Assembly: GCF_029051725.1 (NCBI RefSeq)
Contig: NZ_JAACFU010000014.1
Location: forward strand, 107,526 to 171,525
Source of the DNA: Bradyrhizobium sp. CSS354
GTDB lineage: Bacteria; Pseudomonadota; Alphaproteobacteria; Rhizobiales; Xanthobacteraceae
Reading direction: 5' to 3'
DNA: 64,000 nucleotides
Shown: piece by piece, positions 54,826 through 60,969 of the stretch
How positions within the stretch are numbered: the first letter of the stretch is position 1
Layout: every line of letters starts with the position of its first letter
Made by a program: the position numbers and the translations under genes
Notes under the pieces: generated by a model
Database searches by the model: none
What the model was told of the DNA's origin: nothing
What the model saw: only the letters and a program-made list of their open reading frames with translations

Positions 54826-54860
54826 ATCTCCAGACCCAATGAAGCCGGGGCCGCCTCTAA
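54788..54860 (+). repeat. Island hairpin repeat type B, copy 1
   Basis: GCTAGCTCGCCCAAGCTGGC, then GAGCGGCCCCGGC, pairs downstream with GCCGGGGCCGC and ends CTCTAAGCC. A second, diverged copy with the same flanks (GCTAGCTC..., CTGGCGGAGCGG, CTCTAAGCC) is at 57209-57290. Both follow small genes, so a terminator role is likely, although the T run is missing. Confidence 0.6.
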
Positions 54861-54903
54861 GCCGCTACTGAGATACCCCTGCGGCAAGGCGAGGACAGCA
54901 GCC

Positions 54904-55122
54904 ATGCTTCTTTGCACTTACAGCATAAGCAATCTGACCGAGTTCGAATCCGATCTCGCCCCTATCATCTTGGATCGGGATGAGGCGCAAGAGTTTGCGT
55001 CCGTGCTGGCGCAAGAGATCCTCGCGGAAATGCCCGAGCTAAGTTGTAAGGGAATGTGCATCGTCGTTTACGACGAGGATGGCAACGCCATTGCGCATGC
55101 TCCGCTGGCCGCATTGCACTAG
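54904..55122 (+). CDS. DUF6894-like small protein
   Basis: 72 residues. The middle and end (DEAQEFASVLAQEILAEMPE, MCIVVYDEDGNAIAHAPLAA) follow the DUF6894 pattern, in which a short beta-rich protein ends with VxDExGxxIxxxPL. The N-terminus (MLLCTYSISNLTEFESDLAP) is atypical. A second family member is at 63044-63253. Function unknown. Confidence 0.6.
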   Translation: MLLCTYSISNLTEFESDLAPIILDRDEAQEFASVLAQEILAEMPELSCKGMCIVVYDEDGNAIAHAPLAALH

Positions 55123-55169
55123 CGACTTCGATTAACGGCGCCAACCGGCGATCGATCATCTTCGGCGAG

Positions 55170-55364
55170 ATGCGCGAGATGGGCCTGCGCGGCGTGCTGG
55201 TCTATTGCCATTGCGGCCGTCACATTGCCCTGGACGCGGACCGCTGGCCTTACAGTGTAAGGCTCTCCGAGCTCGAGCAGCGCTTCGTCTGCCAAGGCTG
55301 CGGTAGCCGGGGCGCCGATGTTCGGCCTGACTTTGCCCCTCCCAAGATGGGGACCAACGTATAA
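55170..55364 (+). CDS. Small zinc-ribbon-like protein
   Basis: 64 residues from the first ATG: MREMGLRGVLVYCHCGRHIA, LDADRWPYSVRLSELEQRFV, CQGCGSRGADVRPDF. Two CxC/CxxC pairs (YCHCG and CQGCG) make a zinc ribbon likely. The family is common in Bradyrhizobium and normally starts further upstream; here the frame continues upstream (NGANRRSIIFGE) without a good start codon, so the gene may begin at a non-ATG codon or be slightly damaged. Confidence 0.6.
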   Translation: MREMGLRGVLVYCHCGRHIALDADRWPYSVRLSELEQRFVCQGCGSRGADVRPDFAPPKMGTNV

Positions 55365-55365
55365 C

Positions 55366-55388
55366 GCCCGCCAGCGTGAACCCGGCGC
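55366..55388. repeat. Island hairpin repeat type A (GCCCGCCAGCGTGAACC)
   Basis: GCCCGCCAGCGTGAACCCGG directly after the stop of the zinc-ribbon gene. One of at least six copies in 55.3-58.7 kb. Confidence 0.6.
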
Positions 55389-55509
55389 ATACGACCATGC
55401 CCCCAACTGAGGCGGCCTTAGTTCTCGGTGTTCCGCTTATAAATACACGCGGTGCGAACAAACGAACATTTTAATTATCACAATCTGTTCTCGCCCGGAG
55501 AACAGCGGG

Positions 55510-55532
55510 GCCGCCAGCGTGAACCGGCCGGC
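55510..55532. repeat. Island hairpin repeat type A
   Basis: GCCGCCAGCGTGAACCGGCC followed by GGCATTTT; it lies at the 3' end of the leftward lipoprotein gene. A small inverted repeat, TGTTCTC-gcccg-GAGAACA, precedes it at 55486-55504. Confidence 0.6.
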
Positions 55533-55539
55533 ATTTTAG

Positions 55540-55770
55540 CTAGCGAGAAGCTTTCACGCGCGCAGCATCTAGATCCGCCTTTAACTGCGGCATTGCCGCA
55601 CCAGCGGGTTCTCTACTTGGGGGCGGCTCGTTGAGGTCTCGCGCCCATGGCGCCCCAGAGCCAATTGCTGATGACGAGTTGGAATCAGGTGAATGCGCGC
55701 AAGCTGAGACGACGAGACCGCCGAGGGTCAGCGAACCTGCCCATATCAAGACTTGGATGCGCATGCCCAT
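55540..55770 (-). CDS. Small predicted lipoprotein
   Basis: 76 residues. MGMRIQVLIWAGSLTLGGLV then VSACAHSP: a short signal with a lipobox-like VSAC, so the mature protein would be a lipid-anchored, mostly unstructured 50-mer (SPDSNSSSAIGSGAPW...). The start could also be the ATG two codons later (55764). Family unknown. Confidence 0.5.
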   Translation of the reverse strand: MGMRIQVLIWAGSLTLGGLVVSACAHSPDSNSSSAIGSGAPWARDLNEPPPSREPAGAAMPQLKADLDAARVKASR

Positions 55771-55828
55771 CCAACGATTGCCCGAAGAATCGATCCTCAA
55801 TTATAGCACCAATTCGCCCTGGGAGAGA

Positions 55829-55852
55829 GGCCCGCCAGCGAACCGGCGGGCC
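55829..55852. repeat. Island hairpin repeat type A (strong stem)
   Basis: GGCCCGCC-AGCGAACC-GGCGGGCC followed by TTCTCG: a perfect 8-bp stem; the best-folded copy of the type A repeat and a likely terminator. Confidence 0.65.
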
Positions 55853-55866
55853 TTCTCGTCAGCGTC

Positions 55867-56017
55867 TCAGGCGGCAGCCCCTCCATTGAGGCGCCGACGG
55901 AGCTTCCTGACGATCTCCCGCAGATCGTTACTCCTCGACGACGCCAGCCTCCTCCGATCGCGTGGGCTTGGGCTCAGGTACCTCTTTAGCCCGGTGAGGC
56001 TCGTCAGGCGGTTTCAT
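55867..56017 (-). pseudogene. Small gene split by a one-base frameshift
   Basis: From the ATG at 56017 the first frame reads MKPPDEPHRAKEVPEPKPTR SEEAGVVEE and stops at 55930-55928. Shifting by one base, the sequence continues at once as NDLREIVRKLRRRLNGGAA and stops at 55869-55867. The joined product (about 48 aa: acidic Pro-rich head, basic RKLRRRLN tail) resembles short Bradyrhizobium proteins ending DLREIIRKLRR. Either a real frameshift mutation or a sequencing error. Confidence 0.5.
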
Positions 56018-56140
56018 GCCCGAGGGTCGCGGAGAACCGAACGCGGGCGTTGAGATAGATCAAAGGGCAGCCGGCCCGTAATTTCCCGTCTCAGTGTGCT
56101 CAGGTCGATTCGGCATCTGGGAGTTCATGACAAGAATAAA

Positions 56141-56170
56141 GCCCGGCTGGGGATCGGGACCCAGCCGGGC
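56141..56170 (-). terminator. Strong terminator-like hairpin
   Basis: GCCCGGCTGGG and CCCAGCCGGGC form an 11-bp perfect stem around an 8-nt loop; on the minus strand it is followed by TTTATTCTT, so it would stop leftward transcription. Confidence 0.65.
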
Positions 56171-56292
56171 CTTGTTGAACACTGGGCTCATTTTTGGAGA
56201 AGGACAGGCCCAGCAATGGAGATGATGGATGGCTGGCCGGCGCCCTCCTTGATCCATGTCAAAGGATCGTCAGCAGCTGGATCAAGCTGAAA

Positions 56293-56317
56293 GGCCGCCA
56301 GCGTCAAACGGCGGGCC
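56293..56317. repeat. Island hairpin repeat type A
   Basis: GGCCGCCAGCGTCAAACGGC then GGGCC; a diverged copy. Confidence 0.5.
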
Positions 56318-56344
56318 CTCGAATTGCAATTAACGAGAGGTGCA

Positions 56345-56446
56345 CTGAAACTTCGCGCGCTTCTGTTCGTAGTATCAGTATCCGGGATTTTGTTAATCCC
56401 TCTCGGGGCTGGACTAAACCCATCGCCGCCGGGACATGTGTTTTGA
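56345..56446 (+). CDS. Possible micro-protein with CTG start
   Basis: 33 codons. Reading the CTG as Met gives MKLRALLFVVSVSGILLIPL GAGLNPSPPGHVF: a basic start and hydrophobic helix like a signal peptide or small membrane protein. AGAGG lies 5 bp before the CTG. The stop codon is in the loop of a strong terminator hairpin. Non-ATG start and short length make this speculative. Confidence 0.3.
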   Translation: MKLRALLFVVSVSGILLIPLGAGLNPSPPGHVF

Positions 56447-56465
56447 GCCCGGCGGCGTCATTTTG
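56424..56465 (+). terminator. Rho-independent terminator
   Basis: CGCCGCCGGG and CCCGGCGGCG, 10-bp stem, followed by TCATTTTGG. The loop includes the TGA of the micro-ORF 56345-56446. Confidence 0.7.
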
Positions 56466-56614
56466 GCTTGTCGCTCAGGCGAGCACCTGCCGCTCTGACC
56501 GGCGGACGTTTCGAGCGACTTTTCCCCACCTAGGACAACCGGTAGTTCGCGCCCGCCCGGACCTACTAGGAATCGATAATTTGCGAAGACCGACGATGCC
56601 GCTTTGATGTTGGC

Positions 56615-56902
56615 ATGCGCAGTCCCCGTCGATACACCAAATGGGCCGGTCACTATCCGCCCCGCAGCCCTGCGGAATGGGTGGCTGACGGGCATGTGAC
56701 CTGCAGCATCCAGTGCCTGAACGGCCGTTGCGATCGCAGGGTTGACGTGCGGCTCGAGACACTCCCGCAGGATCAACCGTGGTCGAGCGTCGGGTTGCGC
56801 ATGGTCTGCTCGGCATGCGGCGCCGCAGGATCTGTGCATATCGTCCCGAACTGGCATGACAGTCGCGGTCAAGTCAGGCCAAGCATGGGACTGAGGTTTT
56901 GA
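56615..56902 (+). CDS. Hypothetical zinc-ribbon-like protein
   Basis: 95 residues. HVTCSIQCLNGRCDRRVDVR in the first half and MVCSACGAAGSVHIVPNWHD in the second supply two Cys pairs, a likely zinc ribbon; the SACG...PNW ending is typical of short Bradyrhizobium proteins. The ATG lacks a clear ribosome-binding site. Followed closely by the 56911 gene. Confidence 0.6.
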   Translation: MRSPRRYTKWAGHYPPRSPAEWVADGHVTCSIQCLNGRCDRRVDVRLETLPQDQPWSSVGLRMVCSACGAAGSVHIVPNWHDSRGQVRPSMGLRF

Positions 56903-56910
56903 TTCCAGCG

Positions 56911-57213
56911 ATGAAGCACGTCACCGAACGCCCTTTTGCCGATCCACAAGCCGCAGCCCGCAAGCTGATCGAGCTCGCCGCCGGCATAGAGCCTGTCCAG
57001 GACGGCCGTGTCCACATCGAGAAGATCAATTACCCGTTCCTCTACACGCTTAAGGCAAGCGGCGCGGAGTTCGGCGCCGGCATCAGGTGCGCTGTCGAAA
57101 AGGGCTGGCTGGAGCTACATGAGAGCGGCACCTATGTGCGGCTGCTGACTTCTGGGATATGCTGGCGCTCAGGTAGGAACCTAGCATCGTTGCCCGGCTT
57201 GCTGTTTCGCTAG
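56911..57213 (+). CDS. Conserved hypothetical protein, C-terminus possibly frameshifted
   Basis: 100 residues: MKHVTERPFADPQAAARKLI, ELAAGIEPVQDGRVHIEKIN, GAEFGAGIRCAVEKGWLELH, ESGTYVRLLTSG. The family (PF.DPE.AARKL...EPVQDGRIHIEKIN...HESGTYV) usually ends within a few residues of TYVR. Here the last ~14 residues (ICWRSGRNLASLPG) look non-native, and one added base after TSG gives DMLALR-stop, so a small frameshift is likely. Function unknown. ATG at 56911 preferred over TTG at 56899. Confidence 0.6.
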   Translation: MKHVTERPFADPQAAARKLIELAAGIEPVQDGRVHIEKINYPFLYTLKASGAEFGAGIRCAVEKGWLELHESGTYVRLLTSGICWRSGRNLASLPGLLFR

Positions 57214-57290
57214 CTCACGCTCTCCGAGCTGGCGGAGCGGTCCCGGCACCAGCCCCAGGCCCCCCAGCCAGCCGGGACCGTCTCTAAGCC
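57209..57290 (+). repeat. Island hairpin repeat type B, copy 2
   Basis: GCTAGCTCACGC...CTGGCGGAGCGGTCCCGGC pairs with GCCGGGACCG and ends TCTCTAAGCC. Counterpart of 54788-54860. Confidence 0.6.
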
Positions 57291-57344
57291 CTGAGGCGGG
57301 GCCTTACCTTCCTCCCGTTACGAAAACGAGGGGCCGCCAGTTTG

Positions 57345-57542
57345 TCAGGCGGGACGCGAAGCCGGAGTGAATTTCGTGTCCGTCCGTTGAGCGCGGTTGC
57401 AGTTTGGGCAGACGAAAAGGTGCGCCATGATCCCTTTCGGGGTATTTCGCACCAGCTCAGAGCGGACCCATCTCATATTGACGCGGCAATTCGGACAGCA
57501 AGGGGGGTCGAGTTGCCCCGGTGCTTTCTTTAGCTGGTCCAT
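57345..57542 (-). CDS. Small zinc-ribbon protein
   Basis: 65 residues: MDQLKKAPGQLDPPCCPNCR, VNMRWVRSELVRNTPKGIMA, HLFVCPNCNRAQRTDTKFTP. CPNC and CPNC 25-30 residues apart form a classic zinc ribbon. The VxMRWxRSELV...HLFxCPNCNR pattern is frequent in Bradyrhizobium. ATG at 57542 with GGGGG upstream. Possible nucleic-acid binding; unproven. Confidence 0.7.
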   Translation of the reverse strand: MDQLKKAPGQLDPPCCPNCRVNMRWVRSELVRNTPKGIMAHLFVCPNCNRAQRTDTKFTPASRPA

Positions 57543-57740
57543 GTCGCCCCCATCGTTGGGAAACGGTAGCAAACCACAACCGGGCGGGAGGTATCAACAG
57601 ATACACAAGGGCGAAAAGGACGTAGAAAACTTCTGACTCCAAAATAACAATTGTGATGGCTGGAACATAGGCGACCGGGAAAACTAGGCAGCACCGGGGA
57701 GGCGCAGCGATTTCATTCGAACATTTTGAAACCCGGAAAG

Positions 57741-57768
57741 AGGGCCGCTGTCTCACCACAGCGGCCCT
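57741..57768. terminator. Bidirectional hairpin terminator candidate
   Basis: AGGGCCGCTGT and ACAGCGGCCCT form an 11-bp perfect stem around CTCACC; TTCG follows on the plus strand and CTTTCC on the minus strand. Confidence 0.55.
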
Positions 57769-57954
57769 TCGCGCTTTGGCACCTTGCTGCTGTTGCCACG
57801 TTTGCCCAGCGCCCCCCGGAGGGCGTGTCCGGCCCCAGCTCGCAATCCCGTCATTGCCCCAGAGCTGGGGCTGCCGGAGGTGGCTAAAGCCATCAATCTG
57901 GCCGCCGTACTTGTGCCAGTGAGTTCGGCGTCCTGTCCCATTGGAGAAGGTATT

Positions 57955-58170
57955 GTGTCCAAAGAAAAAAATTGCCTGATTGTTCGTGCTGCGGGAAGAC
58001 AACTGGACCTGTTACGGGGCGAAGCCTCCCGCATCGCGAAGGGCAGTAACGTCGATTGGTGGGTCGATCAGGCGCAGGTCGGCACTCGCTTCTGCTTCGA
58101 GAATGCAAAGGCAAAAGAGTCATTCGCTCTCGCCTGTGACAACTTCGGTATTCCCTGCCAAGACGGCTAG
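57955..58170 (+). CDS. Hypothetical protein of the island (GTG start)
   Basis: 71 residues: MSKEKNCLIVRAAGRQLDLL, RGEASRIAKGSNVDWWVDQA, QVGTRFCFENAKAKESFALA, CDNFGIPCQDG. GGAGAAGG lies just upstream of the GTG. A compact alpha/beta protein; no family recognised. It is followed by a type A hairpin repeat. Confidence 0.55.
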   Translation: MSKEKNCLIVRAAGRQLDLLRGEASRIAKGSNVDWWVDQAQVGTRFCFENAKAKESFALACDNFGIPCQDG

Positions 58171-58196
58171 CCCGCGCTTTGGGCATCTGACGAGTA

Positions 58197-58220
58197 GCCC
58201 GCCAGCGTGAACGGTGAACC
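58197..58220. repeat. Island hairpin repeat type A
   Basis: AGCCCGCCAGCGTGAACGGT, 27 bp after the preceding gene stop; right arm degraded. Confidence 0.5.
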
Positions 58221-58279
58221 GCAAGTGAATGCTGCGTTCAGTAGCCATTGTGCCTCAATGCACTAAAAGCTCTGTTGCG

Positions 58280-58304
58280 GGAACTCGCTTCCCCGCCTTT
58301 CGTT
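58280..58304 (+). promoter_or_regulatory. EcfG-type general stress promoter match
   Basis: GGAAC (58280-58284), 16 bp, CGTT (58301-58304). It lies 28 bp before the GTG start of the secreted Tyr-rich protein, leaving room for a short leader containing its GGAGAG ribosome-binding site. Confidence 0.6.
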
Positions 58305-58331
58305 ACAGATCGACCAAGAGGGAGAGAAACG

Positions 58332-58616
58332 GTGCTTATTCAAGCTGCGATACTGGCGCTGGCTGCCCTCGGGCCAATATCGGCCGCGCCTGTCCAGGAA
58401 GAATCTCAAATTCAACAGGTCCAATTCCCAGGAAGAGGCGCCGGCTCGTGTCCGCATGGCTACGACTTCAATTATTCGAACGGTCGCTGCTATCCGAACG
58501 GCTATCACGCCCCCGGCGCCTACGCGAGACCTCGTTACGTCCCATACGGCTACGGTGACGGCGATTACCGACCTCACCGACATAGATACGCGCCAAGGTA
58601 TTATGAGCGCTACTAA
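58332..58616 (+). CDS. Small secreted Tyr/Gly-rich protein under an EcfG-type promoter
   Basis: 94 residues from a GTG start with GGAGAG 6 bp upstream. Signal peptide (MLIQAAILALAALGPISAAP), then QFPGRGAGSCPHGYDFNYSN, GRCYPNGYHAPGAYARPRYV and a C-terminus rich in Tyr/His/Arg (RHRYAPRYYERY). Two Cys may pair. The placement of an EcfG-type promoter supports this start over an earlier in-frame one. Such small exported proteins are common in Bradyrhizobium stress regulons; function unknown. Confidence 0.65.
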   Translation: MLIQAAILALAALGPISAAPVQEESQIQQVQFPGRGAGSCPHGYDFNYSNGRCYPNGYHAPGAYARPRYVPYGYGDGDYRPHRHRYAPRYYERY

Positions 58617-58622
58617 GGGGCC

Positions 58623-58647
58623 GGCCCGCCAGCGTGAACCGGCGGCC
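58623..58647. repeat. Island hairpin repeat type A
   Basis: GGCCCGCCAGCGTGAACCGG then CGGCC, 7 bp after the stop of the secreted protein gene. Confidence 0.6.
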
Positions 58648-58673
58648 ATCTCTCCCAAGCTCCAACATATAAA

Positions 58674-58703
58674 AACCCGCCGGCTCCGGTAGCCGACGGG
58701 TTC
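58674..58703. terminator. Hairpin terminator candidate
   Basis: AACCCGCCGGCT and AGCCGACGGGTT pair with one mismatch around CCGGT; TCTC follows on the plus strand and TTTTATATG on the minus strand. Confidence 0.55.
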
Positions 58704-58854
58704 TCAATGCCCATGCGTACCGCGGTACTCGTCACCAATCCGCGATGGTCAATCGTACCGTGCTACCCATTGACGTCAGGTTACCGCCTGAGCCGCCAGC
58801 GGTGCGTCATCAGCCGCTGCCGGTCGCGCTTTCGGTGGATCCTGCGCCGCCGCT

Positions 58855-59130
58855 TCATTGGTCTCGCTCCAAGATGCGCTTGATCTCGGCAGTCACGATC
58901 GCCTGCTCCTCCGGGGAGAGCTGCGCGTACTTCGCGACTATGGCCGCGGTGCTCGGTACAGCCGCTGCTCGCCCGCGCCGAGCATCCATCATCCGTTTGA
59001 GGCCCTTGAGGCAGCCCTCGAGCATCCAGTCGAAGCTGCAGCCGTGGCGAGTGCAGTAGCCGACCAGAGCTTCCGATGGCGATCGGAGAACCTTCGGGGC
59101 GTTTCCAGCTGCCACTCGGTGGCGAGCCAT
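58855..59130 (-). CDS. Hypothetical protein of the island
   Basis: 91 residues: MARHRVAAGNAPKVLRSPSE, ALVGYCTRHGCSFDWMLEGC, LKGLKRMMDARR, then STAAIVAKYAQLSPEEQAIV and TAEIKRILERDQ. The segment HGCSFDWMLEGCLKGL resembles short phage/island proteins with FxxxWLLxGDLKGL. The C-terminal LSPEEQAIVTAEI looks like a regulatory helix. Role unknown. Confidence 0.6.
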   Translation of the reverse strand: MARHRVAAGNAPKVLRSPSEALVGYCTRHGCSFDWMLEGCLKGLKRMMDARRGRAAAVPSTAAIVAKYAQLSPEEQAIVTAEIKRILERDQ

Positions 59131-59148
59131 TGTAGGCGCCTGTTGCCG

Positions 59149-60213
59149 CTACTGATATCCCGCCCGCGCTAACCTTTTTAGCAGTCTGGCGACACGATGG
59201 TAGTGACGTTCGAAAATCAGGTAAAAAACGTAGGCCGCAAGGTTTGCGACTGCCACGACCAGAAGCACGTCAAGTAATCCGCTCGGGGGTAGCAGTTCGA
59301 GGATCACGCGGATCAGCGTCAGATGGATCAGGAACAGGGAGTAGGAATAATCGGCAAAGAAGGTGATGGCGTTTGCGGCCAGATCCGGAATGATTTTGGT
59401 GTACTGCGTGAGGATCATCAGGCAGAGGAACGAAAACCCGAGCATCGGAAAGTTTGACGGATCGTAGTCGTTAGGCCCTCTGTTTGTAGCCCATTCGTAG
59501 GAGCACCAAGCGAATCCCACCAAAGACAGCGCTGCGAGACGCCGGTCGATCGCAACCGAAGAGACGGTGAAATAGACGGCAAAACCTATCAGCCACATCG
59601 CAAAGAGAGATCGGTCGCCGCCTGGCACGTAGTTAAGATACGCAAGCGGTACTGAGGCAAAGATCACAGCCGTAAGAGCGGACAAAATGACGTTCCGACC
59701 TTTGAGAAGGAAGAACAGTCCGCCCACGAAATAGTAGATGTGAAACTCGACCGCCACGGAGGTCATTTGTCCGGCTGTGCCGTAGGCTGGAACGCTGGGC
59801 CATCCCGGCAGGCTTTGGCGCATGATGAGAGAACCGAACAACGTCCACATGTCGTGCGCGCCCTCGATCAGATAACCGCTTGAGCGCATGGCGAGTTCTA
59901 TCAAAGCAATGAGTAAAATCGCGGGGAGGTACGGCGTATAGATCCGAGCGAAGCGCTCAATCCCGTACTCCGCGATGGTGTAGCTAGGGCGCTCCGATTT
60001 TGTCGTCAGCACGTTGGCGATCAAAAAACCTGAGATCAAGAAGAACAGCAAGACACCAACGTTCGGGAGACTTGATGGCCCGAGCGGCGAATGATTGAGC
60101 GCGTGGCCAACGCAGACAATCTGTGCAGCCGAGGCGCGCAGGAGGTCTAGGACCACCGAAGTGTCGTTTTTGCTGCGGTCAAGGATGAGCATGGGTAGAC
60201 CGCCATACGACAT
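59149..60213 (-). CDS. Acyltransferase 3 family membrane protein
   Basis: 354 residues with about 10 membrane helices. The family start pattern is present (LDLLRASAAQIVCVGHALNH, with the conserved Arg and His), followed by LISGFLIANVLTTK and RFARIYTPYLPAILLIALIE. It should acylate a sugar of a surface polysaccharide or glycolipid. Codon use is less GC-biased than the core genes (for example ATA, TTA and AGA are seen), in keeping with acquisition. ATG at 60213 or seven codons later at 60192. Confidence 0.88.
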   Translation of the reverse strand: MSYGGLPMLILDRSKNDTSVVLDLLRASAAQIVCVGHALNHSPLGPSSLPNVGVLLFFLISGFLIANVLTTKSERPSYTIAEYGIERFARIYTPYLPAILLIALIELAMRSSGYLIEGAHDMWTLFGSLIMRQSLPGWPSVPAYGTAGQMTSVAVEFHIYYFVGGLFFLLKGRNVILSALTAVIFASVPLAYLNYVPGGDRSLFAMWLIGFAVYFTVSSVAIDRRLAALSLVGFAWCSYEWATNRGPNDYDPSNFPMLGFSFLCLMILTQYTKIIPDLAANAITFFADYSYSLFLIHLTLIRVILELLPPSGLLDVLLVVAVANLAAYVFYLIFERHYHRVARLLKRLARAGYQ

Positions 60214-60254
60214 TGCGGTGTCTTGAAGCTAGGCAGCGCAAGTCGCGTCGGCGT

Positions 60255-60401
60255 CTAACGTCGGTGGGAACGGTTTTGAATTTTGACATCGGCACGCGCT
60301 TTCCGGCGATCGACAGCGTTCCAGCACTCCTTGCTAATCTTTAGCGCAATCCCGCCGGCCAATAAAAACAAGCCGCCAATCACATTCAAGAAGACGACCA
60401 T
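60255..60401 (-). CDS. Micro-gene: small membrane protein (48 aa)
   Basis: 48 residues: MVVFLNVIGGLFLLAGGIAL, KISKECWNAVDRRKARADVK, IQNRSHRR. One N-terminal membrane helix and a basic tail. It starts 4 bp after the stop of the preceding 39-residue ORF and completes a three-gene run (60731 to 60255) on the minus strand. No family recognised. Confidence 0.5.
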   Translation of the reverse strand: MVVFLNVIGGLFLLAGGIALKISKECWNAVDRRKARADVKIQNRSHRR

Positions 60402-60405
60402 AGGT

Positions 60406-60525
60406 TCAGTCCGGGTGGTTGGTTGGGTCTAGCGGCTCTGGCGTGAAATTCGGCTCACGCGGTTCTTTGATCGGCTTGCGTTCCGGCTTTTTCTGGTCCG
60501 GTTTTCTAAATGGAAGAAGCTTCAT
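60406..60525 (-). CDS. Micro-gene: Pro/Lys-rich peptide (39 aa)
   Basis: 39 residues: MKLLPFRKPDQKKPERKPIK, EPREPNFTPEPLDPTNHPD. Highly hydrophilic and proline-rich. Its ATG overlaps the stop of the upstream 69-residue gene (ATGA at 60525-60522), with GAGGA about 9 bp upstream, a typical translational coupling, which is the main support for it being real. Confidence 0.5.
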   Translation of the reverse strand: MKLLPFRKPDQKKPERKPIKEPREPNFTPEPLDPTNHPD

Positions 60526-60731
60526 TGATGAGTCCTCTGCTGACAGTCGTTCGCCAGTTTCTGCCAATAAGCAGCGCCAGCCTCTGCCTTCTTGAGATCG
60601 TTGTTTGTGAAATACGCGAAGGCCCCGAGCTTTAGAAACGCAGCGAAGGAGAACACGACCCCCCAGACTATGACGAAAACGCGGAGCTGCTCGCGCCAGT
60701 CCTGATCCGTCCGGTTAGCCTCGTCAGACAT
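60522..60731 (-). CDS. Small single-span membrane protein (69 aa)
   Basis: 69 residues: MSDEANRTDQDWREQLRVFV, then the helix IVWGVVFSFAAFLKLGAFAYF, and a helical tail TNNDLKKAEAGAAYWQKLAN DCQQRTHQ. Topology is like small phage lysis or spanin-like proteins (membrane helix then periplasmic coiled tail), but this is only a resemblance. First of three overlapping micro-genes; the divergent endolysin remnant lies on its other side. Confidence 0.55.
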   Translation of the reverse strand: MSDEANRTDQDWREQLRVFVIVWGVVFSFAAFLKLGAFAYFTNNDLKKAEAGAAYWQKLANDCQQRTHQ

Positions 60732-60785
60732 GCTGAACCTGCCCGCAAAACGGACAGTATTTAGCACAGGGTTTAACAGATCAAC

Positions 60786-60808
60786 AGCCGCCTTCTGGCG
60801 GCTTTTTT
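60786..60808 (+). terminator. Rho-independent terminator
   Basis: AGCCGCC-TTCT-GGCGGCT followed by TTTTTT. A textbook terminator on the plus strand, although no plus-strand gene directly precedes it, which suggests a lost or unrecognised upstream gene. Confidence 0.8.
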
Positions 60809-60820
60809 GTGGAGAAAGCA

Positions 60821-60969
60821 ATGTCCTGGCGCCTAGCTCGTGGGCTCGATCATCTTCGGGCTCAAGTCAATGCCAAATGGCCCGGCCGCAGCAAGGACTC
60901 AGCGGTGATCCCAAGGGGCGCGCTCACGAACCAGCGTTTGGCGTGACGTCGATCACGAGACCCGCCTGA
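60821..60969 (+). pseudogene. Phage endolysin N-terminal remnant
   Basis: ATG with GGAGAAAG upstream. MSWRLARGLDHLRAQVNAKW PGRSKDS matches the start of a phage endolysin/peptidase family that normally continues DGxIGDxxHxxRxSDHNP...VTSIDI. Here the original frame closes after 41 codons, while another frame reads SGDPKGRAHEPAFGVTSIT before a stop at 60967-60969. Frameshift plus small deletions are therefore likely. It indicates a decayed prophage module. Confidence 0.5.

Larger units (their letters stand above)
56018..56344. other. Intergenic stretch with one strong hairpin
   Basis: About 327 bp without a supported gene. It contains the 56141-56170 hairpin and a type A repeat at 56293-56317. 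A 24-codon frame (56216-56290, MEMMDGWPAPSLIHVKGSSA) is open but too short to call. Confidence 0.5.

Noticed and set aside
57560..57740. Minus-strand hydrophobic frame (VFPVAYVPAITIVILES..., FYVLFALVYLLIPP)
   Set aside because: It could encode a small two-helix membrane protein, but there is no ATG or good GTG/TTG with a ribosome-binding site, and it runs through the start of the zinc-ribbon gene.
55366..58647. CRISPR array, because a short motif recurs several times
   Set aside because: Copies are irregularly spaced, lie after genes, are palindromic and variable, and have no uniform spacers or cas genes.
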